Origin: Paenisporosarcina sp. FSL H8-0542 | Lineage (GTDB): Bacteria; Bacillota; Bacilli; Bacillales_A; Planococcaceae | DNA: 64,000 nucleotides | Reading direction: 5' to 3' | Assembly: GCF_038632915.1 (NCBI RefSeq) | Contig: NZ_CP152050.1 | Span: 2,015,001-2,079,000, forward strand | Part shown: piece after piece, positions 1-9,121 of the stretch | Layout: each line of letters opens with the position of its first letter | How positions within the stretch are numbered: the stretch's first letter is position 1 | Made by a program: the position numbers and the translations under genes | Notes under the pieces: model-generated | Database searches by the model: none | Seen by the model: the letters and a program-made list of their open reading frames with translations, nothing else | Told to the model about the DNA's origin: nothing

Positions 1-135
1 TTCAAGTTCCTTAATATGTTTCCAAATAGCTGTTCGAGATAATCCAAATTCATCTGCTAATTGTTGGCCCGAGACAGGCTGACCCTTTGCAGATAATAAA
101 CGTTTCTTAATTTCATATTTCACTGTTGGATTCAT
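1..135 (-). CDS. birA: BirA biotin operon repressor / biotin-protein ligase, N-terminal fragment
   Basis: Only the first 45 codons are inside the window; the gene runs off the left edge. The visible part is a winged helix-turn-helix (HTH_11 type): after [11 protein letters not shown] come GQPVSGQQLADEF and LSRTAIWKHIKEL, the usual start of bifunctional BirA, which represses biotin genes and biotinylates carboxylases. The ATG at 135 lies inside the 3' end of cca in another frame, so the two overlap by 23 bases, as in the cca-birA pair of B. subtilis. The ligase domain cannot be seen, so bifunctionality is inferred from family and position. Confidence 0.88.
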   Translation of the reverse strand, partial: MNPTVKYEIKKRLLSAKGQPVSGQQLADEFGLSRTAIWKHIKELE

Positions 136-1309
136 TCATTATCCATTCCTTTATTTTGGTAGCATCATTCACTACTTTTTTATGAAGCACAGCCATTTCA
201 ATCTCTGCCAATGCTTCTTTGAGCCAAGGACCACCACGCTTGCTAAACCAATCCATCAAGTCTTTCCCTGAAATGACAAGATCAGCTTTTGATTGAATTG
301 GTAAGGAACGCTTGAGTTTTATTATTGTATCGATTGGCATCGGTGGGATCTTATCTCTCAATACATGAACGAGGCTCTCCGCCTTGATAAGAATATCTTC
401 ATTAAAAGAGTATAGGTCATCTCTCGTAAACAAACGTTCAAATCGAATTTGAGTGGCTTTAACCAGTTGACCAATTTGTTGTTTCGATTCATTCGATAAT
501 TTAAACGTTCTGGTCAGTTCGGACACAGATGAGGTTTCCTGCAATAAACAAAGAAAGGACCAACATATCAAGCTGTTGCGAGGATTTCCTAGTTGCGCCC
601 ATTTTTCATGTTGGAATGGGAAACCTCCTGGCAATTGATCGGACAATTTGCTTGTGACGAGATAGCTCATTCCATTTTGTAAGTTCGAGCTATCCCACAT
701 TTTTTCAAGTTCAGCAGTCACTCGTTCAACAGATACATATGTAAGATTTTCCGCGCAAAATTGGATGGCTTCCAACGATTTGTCGTCAATTGTAAAACCG
801 AGCTGAGCACTGAAACGTACAGCTCTTAGCATACGTAGAGCATCTTCCTGAAAACGATCAGTAGGATTGCCGACAGTTCGAATGATTCGGTTTTCTAAAT
901 CAAGTCTTCCATCGAACAAATCGATAATCTGAAAACTTTCAGTCATGGCTAGTGCGTTCATTGTGAAGTCTCTACGCTTCAAATCTTCTTCGAGAGACAG
1001 GACAAACTTTACATCCGTTGGTCTTCGGTAATCTGCATATTCCCCGTCGCTCCTAAATGTTGTGACTTCAATGGGAATATGACTTTCGAGAACAAGGATA
1101 GTTCCATGGGCAAGTCCGACATCGACCGTCCGTTTGAATATTTTTTTTACTTGTTCTGGTAAAGCGCTGGAAGCGATGTCGATATCATTGGCTTCTTTTT
1201 GACGCAAAAAATCGCGCACTGCTCCTCCAACAAATACGGCTTCATATCCATTTTCTTTCAGCTTATTTATAATTGCTGTACCAGCTTGCCAATGTTCAGT
1301 TGTTAACAT
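113..1309 (-). CDS. cca: CCA-adding tRNA nucleotidyltransferase
   Basis: Adds or repairs the 3' CCA end of tRNAs in the cytoplasm. The 398-residue product has the class II nucleotidyltransferase head: GGAVRD at 28-33, the metal-binding DIDIA at 42-46, RRPTDVKF at 95-102 and [10 protein letters not shown] at 111-120. The neck motif [12 protein letters not shown] follows at about 155-166. Length matches the family (about 400 residues). The start overlaps the end of bshA by 14 bases, and the ribosome binding site is weak, so translation is probably coupled. The 3' end overlaps birA. The order bshA-cca-birA is as in B. subtilis. Confidence 0.95.
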   Translation of the reverse strand: MLTTEHWQAGTAIINKLKENGYEAVFVGGAVRDFLRQKEANDIDIASSALPEQVKKIFKRTVDVGLAHGTILVLESHIPIEVTTFRSDGEYADYRRPTDVKFVLSLEEDLKRRDFTMNALAMTESFQIIDLFDGRLDLENRIIRTVGNPTDRFQEDALRMLRAVRFSAQLGFTIDDKSLEAIQFCAENLTYVSVERVTAELEKMWDSSNLQNGMSYLVTSKLSDQLPGGFPFQHEKWAQLGNPRNSLICWSFLCLLQETSSVSELTRTFKLSNESKQQIGQLVKATQIRFERLFTRDDLYSFNEDILIKAESLVHVLRDKIPPMPIDTIIKLKRSLPIQSKADLVISGKDLMDWFSKRGGPWLKEALAEIEMAVLHKKVVNDATKIKEWIMNESNSEI

Positions 1310-2438
1310 ATTGACGAACCACTTTCTCGTACAGTTTTTCGTATTGGTTCACGATGATTGAAGAATGGAATTTTCGAGACACCGCTTCAATGGAAGCATT
1401 TCTCATGCGTTTATGTAAGTCATTATTCTTTAATATCTTCAAAGCATTACATGCCACTGCTTCAACATCGTTTAAAGGGACAATGTAGCCATTTTCTCCG
1501 TGGTCTATTACTTCTGGTATTCCGCCTACATTTGTGCCGATACAAGGTACTCCACAGGCCATTGCTTCTAATAATACCAACCCGAACGCTTCCTTTTCCG
1601 ACAGAAGTAATTTCAAATCACTTATAGAGTACAATTCAGACACATTATTCTGTTTTCCTAAAAACAGCACATCATTTTGTAATCCCAAGGAATCGACTTG
1701 TTTAATGATGTTATTCATTTCAGGCCCATCTCCGACAAGAAGTAATTTAGATGGCATTTCTTTTCGTATATAAGCAAAACTTGAAACAACATCTTCAACA
1801 TGCTTCACCTTTCGGAAATTCGAAACATGAATGACTACCTTTTCATCCTCATGAATATTGAAATAAGACTTTACATTCGTTGATTTGGATGGAACATATT
1901 CGCGTTCATCAACAAAATTATAAATGGTTTCAATCGTCTGAGATGGTTGTATTAATTGATACGTTTCTTCCTTCAATGAATTGGAAACTGCCGTTACCAC
2001 ATCTGATTTTTCAATTCCATAGCGGATGGCACCTGTAAGAGATGAATCGTAACCCAAAACACTAATATCTGTACCATGCAATGTTGTCACGATTCCCACA
2101 TTTTGTGCGGCCATGTCACGAGCAAGCACTGCACATACCGCATGTGGGATAGCATAATGCACATGCAGTATGTCTAAGTTTTCTTTTTGGACCACTTCAG
2201 CCATTTTACTCGCCAGGGCGATATCGTAAGGAGCATATTGAAAGACAGAATAACTGTTCACTTCCACTTGATGAAAGAAAATATTTGGAACCATGCGATT
2301 TAACCGAAAAGGCATGCTGGAAGTAATGAAATGAATTTCATGACCACGCTCTGCAAGGAGCTTCCCCAGTTCAGTTGCGATTACTCCTGACCCCCCTACT
2401 GTTGGATAGCAGGTGATGCCAATTTTCAATTTCTTCAT
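1296..2438 (-). CDS. bshA: BshA, N-acetyl-alpha-D-glucosaminyl L-malate synthase (bacillithiol step 1)
   Basis: A GT4-family glycosyltransferase of 380 residues joining GlcNAc from UDP-GlcNAc to L-malate, the first step of bacillithiol synthesis. Visible are the N-terminal [15 protein letters not shown] loop, HVHYAIPHA, and the EX7E nucleotide-sugar motif in [11 protein letters not shown] at about 281-291. I chose the ATG at 2438 because AGGAAGTGG lies just upstream; the longer reading frame to 2489 adds 17 residues without family support. It follows mgsA by 16 bases. In B. subtilis bshB1, the deacetylase for the next step, sits between these two; it is not here. Confidence 0.93.
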   Translation of the reverse strand: MKKLKIGITCYPTVGGSGVIATELGKLLAERGHEIHFITSSMPFRLNRMVPNIFFHQVEVNSYSVFQYAPYDIALASKMAEVVQKENLDILHVHYAIPHAVCAVLARDMAAQNVGIVTTLHGTDISVLGYDSSLTGAIRYGIEKSDVVTAVSNSLKEETYQLIQPSQTIETIYNFVDEREYVPSKSTNVKSYFNIHEDEKVVIHVSNFRKVKHVEDVVSSFAYIRKEMPSKLLLVGDGPEMNNIIKQVDSLGLQNDVLFLGKQNNVSELYSISDLKLLLSEKEAFGLVLLEAMACGVPCIGTNVGGIPEVIDHGENGYIVPLNDVEAVACNALKILKNNDLHKRMRNASIEAVSRKFHSSIIVNQYEKLYEKVVRQYVNN

Positions 2439-2454
2439 GAAACCACTTCCTTTC

Positions 2455-2859
2455 TTAAGAACGTCTTTCTTGTAGTAATCGCCAATCAATAAAGCCTTTT
2501 TGCAGACCTTTTAATAAAACTTCTGCAGTTCCCATATTGGTAGCCAAAGGAATTTGATACACATCACATAATCGAATCAACGCAGTCACATCAGGCTCAT
2601 GAGGTTGGGCAGTCAACGGATCACGGAAGAATATAATCATATCCATTTCATTTTTTGCAACCATGGCACCTATTTGCTGGTCGCCTCCAAGTGGACCCGA
2701 CTGAAAACGGATTACGGCTAAACCTGTTTCATCGATAATCCGTTGTCCCGTGGTTCCTGTAGCGTAGAGTTCATGCTCATCCAAAATGTCACGATAAGCA
2801 GTCACAAACTGGATCAGATCATCTTTTTTACGGTCATGCGCAATTAAAGCTATTTTCAT
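2455..2859 (-). CDS. mgsA: Methylglyoxal synthase
   Basis: Converts dihydroxyacetone phosphate to methylglyoxal and phosphate, a bypass of lower glycolysis. The 134-residue protein carries [11 protein letters not shown] at 54-64, which contains the catalytic aspartate of the family (D60 here), and [13 protein letters not shown] at 78-90 with the conserved histidine H87. Length and both motifs are typical. It lies 19 bases after dapB and directly before bshA. Methylglyoxal is detoxified with the help of bacillithiol, so the mgsA-bshA pairing makes functional sense (inference). Confidence 0.96.
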   Translation of the reverse strand: MKIALIAHDRKKDDLIQFVTAYRDILDEHELYATGTTGQRIIDETGLAVIRFQSGPLGGDQQIGAMVAKNEMDMIIFFRDPLTAQPHEPDVTALIRLCDVYQIPLATNMGTAEVLLKGLQKGFIDWRLLQERRS

Positions 2860-2878
2860 GAGGTTCGCATCCTATCAT

Positions 2879-3673
2879 TTATAAAATGTTTTCGAGTCCG
2901 TACACAAGTTCTTTTAAATCCATCACCTGGTTTATAGAAAATGTCACGCCAGACATAAAAGATTGTCGATTGAAAGAATCATGTCGCAGTGTGAACAGCT
3001 GCCCATCTCCACCAAACATCACTTGTTGGTGAGCTACCATTCCAGGTAGTCTTACACTATGTATTGGTATTCCATCATAGGATGCACCTCTTGCACCTGG
3101 CAACGTTTCTTCCTCTAATGGATGTCCTTGTTTATGTGCTGGTCGTACTTCCGCAATCATTTGAGCTGTTTTATAAGCTGTACCAGATGGGGCATCTAGT
3201 TTTTGATCATGGTGCATCTCAATGATTTCAACATCCGGAAAATAAGCAGCAGCCATGGATGCGAATTTCATCATCAATACGGCACCTATCGCAAAATTAG
3301 GTGCAATAATGCAACCTAATTCATTATCCTTTGCAATTTTCGTGCATAACTCTAGTTGTGCTTCGCTAAACCCTGTTGTGCCGATTACTGGTCTTACATC
3401 ATTTTGCAAACACATCGTCGTGTGTTCAAAGACTTGATGGGGTGTAGTCAAGTCCAAGAAAACATCTGGTCTGATTGCTGAGATCAGACTATCTAGATTC
3501 AAAAATACGGGTACATCATAGCCTGCAGGAAATTCTGGAGACTCACTTAATAGATCTCCTATTTCTTTATGATCAAGTACTGCCACTAATTCCATATTCT
3601 CATTATTCATGATAGTATGTACAGCTTCTTGTCCCATTTTGCCTCGTGGTCCACCTATAGCAACTCGAATCAT
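2879..3673 (-). CDS. dapB: 4-hydroxy-tetrahydrodipicolinate reductase
   Basis: NAD(P)H-dependent reductase of lysine/diaminopimelate synthesis, 264 residues. The N-terminus has the nucleotide-binding GGPRGKMG at 7-14. The catalytic region EMHHDQKLDAPSGTA is intact, as is the substrate-proximal ATGFS-like segment (here IGTTGFSEAQL). The ATG at 3673 is chosen because AAAGGAGG precedes it; it shares one base with the TAA of ypjD, giving a TAATG junction and probable coupling. Its product also feeds dipicolinate for spores, and lysA is encoded at 55.9-57.3 kb. Confidence 0.95.
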   Translation of the reverse strand: MIRVAIGGPRGKMGQEAVHTIMNNENMELVAVLDHKEIGDLLSESPEFPAGYDVPVFLNLDSLISAIRPDVFLDLTTPHQVFEHTTMCLQNDVRPVIGTTGFSEAQLELCTKIAKDNELGCIIAPNFAIGAVLMMKFASMAAAYFPDVEIIEMHHDQKLDAPSGTAYKTAQMIAEVRPAHKQGHPLEEETLPGARGASYDGIPIHSVRLPGMVAHQQVMFGGDGQLFTLRHDSFNRQSFMSGVTFSINQVMDLKELVYGLENIL

Positions 3674-4008
3674 TATTCTTCCTCCTTTAACGTCCAACGA
3701 TTTTTATCTCTTGAGTTAAATTTGTCCATTACACGGTCATGTGCTCGTTGCATATCAATGTTCTCAGAATTGGCAAAACAGATAAGAACGAACAGCAAAT
3801 CGCCTAATTCTTCTTCCATGCTCTTTTTTGCTTCAGTCAATTTTTTCTTCTTTATACCATGCACATGTTGAACTTCCCTTGCCAATTCACCTAGTTCTTC
3901 AGTCATTCGTGCAAGCATTTCAAAGGGAGGAAAATAACCTTCTTTAAATTTCCCAATATAATCGTCGACTTCTTTTTGCAAAGTTTGAATAGTTTTCTCA
4001 TTCGTCAT
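3673..4008 (-). CDS. ypjD: MazG-like nucleotide pyrophosphohydrolase (YpjD family)
   Basis: A small all-alpha NTP pyrophosphatase of the MazG superfamily, 111 residues. The metal-binding signature is visible as EELGELARE near residue 38 and EEELGDLLF near residue 66. The reading frame extends to a GTG at 4017, but AGGAG lies only one base from that codon; the ATG at 4008 has proper spacing and gives exactly the length of B. subtilis YpjD. It heads the ypjD-dapB-mgsA-bshA-cca-birA run. The substrate is unknown; house-cleaning of non-canonical nucleotides is the usual suggestion for the family. Confidence 0.85.
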   Translation of the reverse strand: MTNEKTIQTLQKEVDDYIGKFKEGYFPPFEMLARMTEELGELAREVQHVHGIKKKKLTEAKKSMEEELGDLLFVLICFANSENIDMQRAHDRVMDKFNSRDKNRWTLKEEE

Positions 4009-4116
4009 TCTTTTCACGCTCCTATCCTTATCCTAATAATAAGGAATGATGTTGTCAAAATACTAAAAATGAATGATAATAGCGAAGGATTCTTTTTCAG
4101 AAAATGGGGTGTTTCA

Positions 4117-4986
4117 GTGTTGAAAGGCATTAAGTTTAAAAATATATTTTTCATTATGTTAGGAGCAGCAATATTCAGCTTTGGTTTTGTTCATTTTAAC
4201 ATTCAAAACGAGCTTGGTGAGGGTGGATTTAGTGGAATCACCTTAATATTATTTTTTGCATTCAAACTAGATCCAGCTTTAATGAATTTGCTACTTAATA
4301 TTCCCATGTTTATTCTGGGGTGGCGCCTTCTAGGGCAAAAAGTATTTGTATATACAATCATCGGGACTGTCTCCGTATCAGTATTTTTAAAGATTTTTCA
4401 AATCTATGAAATCAATATACATATACAAGATGATTTGTTCCTCGCTGCCCTTTTTGCAGGAGTTTTTGTTGGCGTAGGGCTTGGTATCATTTTCAGATAT
4501 GGCGGCACGACTGGAGGCGTGGATATCATTGCCAGACTGGCGCATAAATACTTTGGCTGGAGTATGGGAAAAACGATGTTCATGTTTGATGCAGCGGTCA
4601 TTCTACTTTCCTGGTTAACATTCTTGGATTCACGTTCCATGATGTATACGTTAGTGGCGGTCTTTATTGGAGCGCGGGTGATTGATTTTGTGCAGGAAGG
4701 TGCTTATGCAGCACGTGGTGCATTTATTATTTCGGAATTCCAAAGTGAGATTGCAGATCGAATCGCAAACGATATGGAACGAGGCGTAACCGTATTAAGA
4801 GGTTTTGGACATTTTACTAAATCTGACCGTGAAGTCTTGTATTGTGTGGTAGGTAAGAACGAAATTGTCCGCTTAAAAAGCATCATCACATCCATAGATC
4901 CCCATGCCTTTGTTTCAATGACTGAAGTACATGACGTTATGGGCGAAGGATTTACGTTGGATGAGCAAAAACGTCCACTGGATTAA
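4117..4986 (+). CDS. ypjC: YitT-family membrane protein (YpjC)
   Basis: An integral membrane protein of about 289 residues with a C-terminal DUF2179 domain, the YitT/YpjC architecture. Five or six hydrophobic segments occupy roughly the first 200 residues, with GEGGFSGI and YGGTTGGVDIIA repeats typical of the family. The soluble tail (about 205-289) carries RGVTVLRGFGHF and the VLYCVV strand. The start is ambiguous: GTG at 4117 and TTG at 4120 both follow GGGGTG; an ATG at 4069 lacks a ribosome binding site. It is divergent from ypjD, as in B. subtilis. Function is not established. Confidence 0.82.
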   Translation: MLKGIKFKNIFFIMLGAAIFSFGFVHFNIQNELGEGGFSGITLILFFAFKLDPALMNLLLNIPMFILGWRLLGQKVFVYTIIGTVSVSVFLKIFQIYEINIHIQDDLFLAALFAGVFVGVGLGIIFRYGGTTGGVDIIARLAHKYFGWSMGKTMFMFDAAVILLSWLTFLDSRSMMYTLVAVFIGARVIDFVQEGAYAARGAFIISEFQSEIADRIANDMERGVTVLRGFGHFTKSDREVLYCVVGKNEIVRLKSIITSIDPHAFVSMTEVHDVMGEGFTLDEQKRPLD

Positions 4987-5012
4987 GCAAATGATATAAG
5001 TTAGTTGGATAT

Positions 5013-5056
5013 AAAAACTCACGTGGCATGTCAATCATGCACGTGAGTTTTTTTTT
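5013..5056. terminator. Bidirectional terminator between ypjC and yugP
   Basis: AACTCACGTG and CACGTGAGTT form the outer stem, with CATG/CATG pairing inside and a short loop. A-tract on one side and a nine-base T-tract on the other make it work for both convergent genes. Confidence 0.85.
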
Positions 5057-5060
5057 GATT

Positions 5061-5747
5061 CTATTCGTCTCGGCTCATGCCTGTATAAATTAACACTAAA
5101 CGTAACAACTCAAGAACCCCTACAGCAGCTGCAGCAACGTACGTCATGGCAGCGGCATTCAATACTTTACGTGCATGTTTTTCTTCTTCGTTACGGATGA
5201 CTCCGAGAGTAACGATTTGAGTCATGGCACGACTTGAAGCATTGAATTCTACTGGCAATGTAACAATTTGGAACAATAACCCTACGGCTAACAAAACAAT
5301 TCCCAATAACAACATATTGGACATGCTTGCAAAAATCCCGATCATCACGAAAATCCATGATGCATTTGAAGAGAAGTTTGCTACAGGTACTAACATGTGG
5401 CGGAATTTCAAAAATGAATAAGCTTCTTTATGCTGAATCGCATGTCCAACTTCATGGGCAGCAATTGCAGTACCAGCGACTGAAGCTTCATGATAATTGT
5501 GCGAAGATAATGCGACAATTTTCGTCATAGGATTGTAGTGATCGCTCAAGTAACCGCGACTTTCAACCACTTTAACATCTTGTAAACCGTTTTGATCTAA
5601 AATTAAACGTGCTACCTGAGCACCAGTCATCCCAGATGTAGAACGTACTTTTGAGTATTTTTTATACGTACTCTTTACTTTATATTGCGCGTAAATTGGT
5701 AACAATAATAATACGGCAAAATATATCAAAAAACCCAAATGGATCAT
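5061..5747 (-). CDS. yugP: Membrane zinc metallopeptidase, YugP family
   Basis: A 228-residue membrane protein with the zinc-binding HEVGHAIQH motif (about 98-106) and a second conserved block LPVEFNASSRA, the signature of the YugP (peptidase_M_YugP) family. One hydrophobic segment opens the protein and three more follow the motif. Substrates are unknown. The start is uncertain: the ATG at 5747 directly abuts its GGGAG, whereas an in-frame TTG at 5738 has normal spacing, so the real N-terminus may be three residues shorter. In B. subtilis yugP lies elsewhere, so its place beside ypjA/ypjC is a rearrangement. Confidence 0.85.
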   Translation of the reverse strand: MIHLGFLIYFAVLLLLPIYAQYKVKSTYKKYSKVRSTSGMTGAQVARLILDQNGLQDVKVVESRGYLSDHYNPMTKIVALSSHNYHEASVAGTAIAAHEVGHAIQHKEAYSFLKFRHMLVPVANFSSNASWIFVMIGIFASMSNMLLLGIVLLAVGLLFQIVTLPVEFNASSRAMTQIVTLGVIRNEEEKHARKVLNAAAMTYVAAAAVGVLELLRLVLIYTGMSRDE

Positions 5748-5800
5748 CTCCCTATTTTCTATCTACCACTTATTTTATCTGCCCTGCAATAAATGAGCAA

Positions 5801-6400
5801 CTATTTAGGCTGCTGAAGAGGTGACGATTTAGTGACCTTAATCGCAAGTAATATACAAGCGATTGATAACCAGAATGTAAAATAGCCGATTGCCTGAAAA
5901 TGTTCGCTCAAGCTACGATAGATTGGCATTTGTCCAAAGACATAGTCAATAACATCATTATGTAACGTCCAGATCGATGCTATCAAAATATGTTTCCACG
6001 TGAATTTATAGTTAGGTATATATAGTACTGCTTGTACGGCCATCGCAAAATGACTCGCAATCAACATCCATCCGACCGCACCAATTGGACTCCCTTCAAA
6101 TTGTGTCCAAATGTTCATTACTACTGCCCATAATCCATATTTTACAAGCGTAATCAAAGCGAGAGCTTCAATAAGCTTGAAATTTCGGTTAATCAGCCAT
6201 CCAAATAGAGCAATTGAGAAAAATAAGCTGGCTGTGGGACTATCGGGTACGAAAATCAAGAAAATCGGATCCGTTATTGCAAGTTGCCACCCATACCAGT
6301 AATACCCATAAGCAGTTCCTAAAATATTTACGATGAGCAACAACCACATGAATGATTTATGAAATAATATGAATTTAATTTGAGTAAGTAAAGTATGCAC
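5801..6400 (-). CDS. ypjA: DUF1405 membrane protein (YpjA)
   Basis: A polytopic membrane protein of 199 residues with about six hydrophobic segments, of the DUF1405/YpjA family that is found next to qcrABC. Conserved-looking features are the GYYWYGWQL, FVPDSPTASLFF and SHFAMAVQAVLY segments. Start codon is GTG at 6400, nine bases after AAGGAG. It lies 62 bases downstream of qcrC, past a terminator-like hairpin, so it may be read only partly with that operon. Function is not known. Confidence 0.82.
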   Translation of the reverse strand: MHTLLTQIKFILFHKSFMWLLLIVNILGTAYGYYWYGWQLAITDPIFLIFVPDSPTASLFFSIALFGWLINRNFKLIEALALITLVKYGLWAVVMNIWTQFEGSPIGAVGWMLIASHFAMAVQAVLYIPNYKFTWKHILIASIWTLHNDVIDYVFGQMPIYRSLSEHFQAIGYFTFWLSIACILLAIKVTKSSPLQQPK

Positions 6401-6422
6401 TTCCTACGACTCCTTTATGTAC

Positions 6423-6455
6423 AAAAAAAGAGCCAGTTTCCTGACTCTCTTTTTA
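6423..6455 (-). terminator. Terminator after qcrC
   Basis: AGAGAGTCAG pairs with CTGGCTCT across a GAAA loop (minus strand) and is followed by a run of T. It sits between the qcrC stop and the ypjA start. Confidence 0.7.
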
Positions 6456-6462
6456 AAATCAA

Positions 6463-7224
6463 TTATGGTGTTAACTCATCAATGAATGTAGCTAACTCTT
6501 TTAATTCTTCTTCAGTACCTTTGAACGAGCCAGCTGGCATTGTACCTTTACCATTTTTCGCGATTTCCATAATTTCTTCAGCCGTTTTATCAGTAGCTGC
6601 TAAAGATGGACCGATACCACCTTCAAATGCATTACCGTGACAGCCTATACAAGATGCTTCAGAGTAAATTTTATACCCTTCCGCTTCTGTGTCGAATTGT
6701 GCTTCTTCACGAATTTCACCTTGAGCTTTTGCTGCTTCCCAGTCATGGTTGACCACTGATTCCCAAGTAAGGTAAATCATTGATGCCAATGCAAGTAGCA
6801 TAAATGCCGTTGGTAAAGGACGTTTAAATGGACGACGTTCTGGACCTTTGTCCAAGAATGGTGCAAGCATTAGTGCACCAAACGCAAGTCCTGGAATAAC
6901 GATTGCTCCGATAACATTATATGGACCAGAAGCAAATTCATATTTTAACAATTGATATAAGAACAAGAAATACCAGTCCGGTAGTGGAATGTAACCTGTA
7001 TCTGTTGGATCCGCTTGGCGTTCAAGTGGTGATGGATGTGCAACAGTCAAGATTAAATAACCAATTAAGAAAACGGAACCAACCAACCATTCTTTCAATA
7101 AAAAGTTTGGCCAGAAAGCTTCTGTTTTACCCGGATACTCGGAATAGTCTTTTGGAATATTCGGTTTGCGATTAGCAGGTACACGAGAATCCCCGACAAA
7201 TTTCATCCCTTTTCCGCGATGCAT
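6463..7224 (-). CDS. qcrC: Menaquinol:cytochrome c reductase, cytochrome b/c subunit
   Basis: Third subunit of the bc complex of Gram-positive bacteria: a subunit IV-like membrane part fused to a cytochrome c domain, 253 residues. LPDWYFL at 81-87 is the Qo-site PEWY equivalent. Three hydrophobic segments lie at about 47-62, 104-122 and 139-153. The haem c site CIGCH is at 192-196 and the methionine ligand candidate is in GTMPAG at about 227-232. ATG at 7224 follows AAGGAGGGG. Maturation of this haem would depend on ResABC encoded at 48-51.5 kb. Confidence 0.96.
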   Translation of the reverse strand: MHRGKGMKFVGDSRVPANRKPNIPKDYSEYPGKTEAFWPNFLLKEWLVGSVFLIGYLILTVAHPSPLERQADPTDTGYIPLPDWYFLFLYQLLKYEFASGPYNVIGAIVIPGLAFGALMLAPFLDKGPERRPFKRPLPTAFMLLALASMIYLTWESVVNHDWEAAKAQGEIREEAQFDTEAEGYKIYSEASCIGCHGNAFEGGIGPSLAATDKTAEEIMEIAKNGKGTMPAGSFKGTEEELKELATFIDELTP

Positions 7225-7265
7225 ATTGTCCCCTCCTTTTAGAAATCATCAAAGACGCTGTTTTT

Positions 7266-7940
7266 TTACAACGGTCCTGAAATACCTTGTTTACGAATCA
7301 TGATAAAGTGTGCTGCAAGCAACCCAAGCAAAGCAGCTGGTAAGAAGAATACATGAATCGCAAAGAATCGTGTTAGCGTTTGTGCACCGAGAATGTGTTC
7401 ATCGCCGGCTAACAAGGTTTTAATAGCTCCTCCGATAAATGGCACGGATGCAGCAATTTCAATACCTACTTTCGTTGCAAACAACGCTTTCATGTCCCAA
7501 GGAAGTAGGTAACCCGTGAATCCTAAACCTAACATGACGCCTAAAATCAATACGCCGACAACCCAGTTAAGTTCACGAGGTTTTTTATAAGAACCTGTAA
7601 AGAATACACGTAATGTATGAAGGAAAATCATAACGATTACAAGTGAAGCTCCCCAGTGATGCATACCACGCACAATTTCACCGAATGCTACTTCGTTTTG
7701 TAAGTAGTAAACGGATTTCCATGCATTTTCAATATCTGGCGTATAGTACATTGTTAAAAACATACCCGAAAGAATTTGAATCACAGTGACGAAGAACGTT
7801 AAGCCCCCGAAACAATAAACGAATGCTGAAAAATGATGTGCAGGGTTAACGTGCTCTGGAACTTCATGATCTGCAATATCACGCCAAATAGGAGTAATAT
7901 CCAGACGTTCATCCACCCAATCATAAATCTTATTTAGCAC
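7266..7940 (-). CDS. qcrB: Menaquinol:cytochrome c reductase, cytochrome b subunit
   Basis: Cytochrome b6-type subunit, 224 residues with four transmembrane helices. The haem-ligand histidines are visible as H94 and H108 in the second hydrophobic block and H196 and H211 in the fourth. C43 is present, the position at which B. subtilis QcrB binds an extra haem covalently. Translation probably begins at the GTG at 7940 after AAGGGGG. It lies between qcrA and qcrC in the same operon. Confidence 0.96.
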   Translation of the reverse strand: MLNKIYDWVDERLDITPIWRDIADHEVPEHVNPAHHFSAFVYCFGGLTFFVTVIQILSGMFLTMYYTPDIENAWKSVYYLQNEVAFGEIVRGMHHWGASLVIVMIFLHTLRVFFTGSYKKPRELNWVVGVLILGVMLGLGFTGYLLPWDMKALFATKVGIEIAASVPFIGGAIKTLLAGDEHILGAQTLTRFFAIHVFFLPAALLGLLAAHFIMIRKQGISGPL

Positions 7941-7960
7941 TGACGTCGTACCCCCTTACT

Positions 7961-8464
7961 TTAAACTAATGTATTTGGTCGTGTTTTACCGATTTGTAAA
8001 AGACCATCTTTCACACGTACTTCGAACTCATCCAACGGACCTAGAGGTGGTGTTTTTGGTACGTTCTTACCATTCTTCTCATATCGACCACCGTGACATG
8101 GACAGAAGAATTGGTCCGGGTGATCCGGGCTACCTGCCCAGTTTACCGTACAACCTAAATGTTTACATACTGGAGATAGCGCGATAATTTTGTCGCCCTT
8201 TTTGTAAACCCATGCAGTGCTTGTGACTTCAGATGTATACCATGCATCTACTTGTTCAAATGAAAAGTCTACGCGTTCCGGCACATCAGTGATATCAGCC
8301 ACTTTTTTATCAGTTGGTACAAAGTCTCCGCCTCCAGCTTTTTGCAATACTGGATCGATTGCAAAACGAACCATCGGCATTAACATACCTGCAGCCATAA
8401 ACCCACCAACACCGGTTAGTGTGTAGTTTAGGAATTGACGTCTTGATACACGATTGTTACTCAT
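7961..8464 (-). CDS. qcrA: Menaquinol:cytochrome c reductase, Rieske iron-sulfur subunit
   Basis: Rieske [2Fe-2S] protein of 167 residues, anchored by an N-terminal segment that follows the twin-arginine-like SRRQFLNY at 7-14. Cluster ligands are C100 and H102 in CKHLGC and C121 and H124 in CPCHGG; C105 and C123 would make the disulfide. The ATG at 8464 is preferred over an upstream reading frame because it has GAGGGGG nearby and starts at the Tat-like motif. It is the first gene of qcrABC. Confidence 0.96.
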   Translation of the reverse strand: MSNNRVSRRQFLNYTLTGVGGFMAAGMLMPMVRFAIDPVLQKAGGGDFVPTDKKVADITDVPERVDFSFEQVDAWYTSEVTSTAWVYKKGDKIIALSPVCKHLGCTVNWAGSPDHPDQFFCPCHGGRYEKNGKNVPKTPPLGPLDEFEVRVKDGLLQIGKTRPNTLV

Positions 8465-8541
8465 CCTTTTCCCCCCTCTAACTTTAAAGGTCAGTCCAAC
8501 GGACATACTTATACAAAAAATAGTAAAACTAGGACAGTTCT

Positions 8542-8570
8542 ATGATAGCTCAATAAAAAACGGAGGTCAA
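8542..8570 (-). promoter_or_regulatory. Sigma-A-type promoter for qcrABC
   Basis: On the minus strand TTGACC (8565-8570) and TATCAT (8542-8547) are separated by 17 bases, about 75 bases before the qcrA start. Match to TTGACA/TATAAT is good; not experimentally shown. Confidence 0.65.
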
Positions 8571-8628
8571 TATTCCTTTAGTTGCGAACATCTACTTTGT
8601 GAACATTTCTTGAAGCTTATTGAACTGC

Positions 8629-9072
8629 CTATTCCCAGCGATTTGCAAATACCGGAATTATTTGTCTCAATTGATCTTCCAGAACGGATTGACGCAATTT
8701 CTGGTCCATGTGTTCAAGTGGTATAGAAGGCGTATAAATAACGTTTAATTCACTTACTTCATTTCCCCACGTCATATCGCATGAAACAAAAAACAAGTGC
8801 TTAAAGCCCGCTTCATTCAATGTTTCCGTCCATTCATTCCCTAATTGTTGCCTATTGGAACGCTTCGTATACGATATCGGTGGCATTAACACCACTCGTC
8901 CTTTAAATTGATTTTCGATAAAAGCGGTAAGAGACATCAAAAATTCAGCGCTTGATGCATTTTGTTTCAGTTGGCTGGCTTGTCCATCGATTAGTAACAA
9001 AGGGATTACGGCTGTATCAACAAATTCTTTCTGTTCTAAAAATACATTTATATCTTTTGAGTTCCAGTACAT
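8629..9072 (-). CDS. ypiF: DUF2487 protein YpiF
   Basis: A 147-residue protein matching the YpiF/DUF2487 family in length and position (between ypiB and qcrA in the Bacillus order). It begins MYWNSKDINVFLEQKEFVDTA and contains the PLLLIDGQ strand and a C-terminal YTPSIPLEHMD segment. No catalytic motif or membrane segment is apparent. The frame extends to a TTG at 9093, but the ATG at 9072 gives the family length. Function unknown. Confidence 0.82.
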   Translation of the reverse strand: MYWNSKDINVFLEQKEFVDTAVIPLLLIDGQASQLKQNASSAEFLMSLTAFIENQFKGRVVLMPPISYTKRSNRQQLGNEWTETLNEAGFKHLFFVSCDMTWGNEVSELNVIYTPSIPLEHMDQKLRQSVLEDQLRQIIPVFANRWE

Positions 9073-9091
9073 ATCTTCATTTCCTCTCAAC

Positions 9092-9121
9092 AAAAAACTT
9101 CATCGCATATACGATGAAGTT
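9092..9121 (-). terminator. Terminator after ypiB
   Basis: ACTTCATCG pairs with CGATGAAGT over a six-base loop, followed on the minus strand by six T. It overlaps the ypiB stop codon and ends the aromatic supraoperon. Confidence 0.8.
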
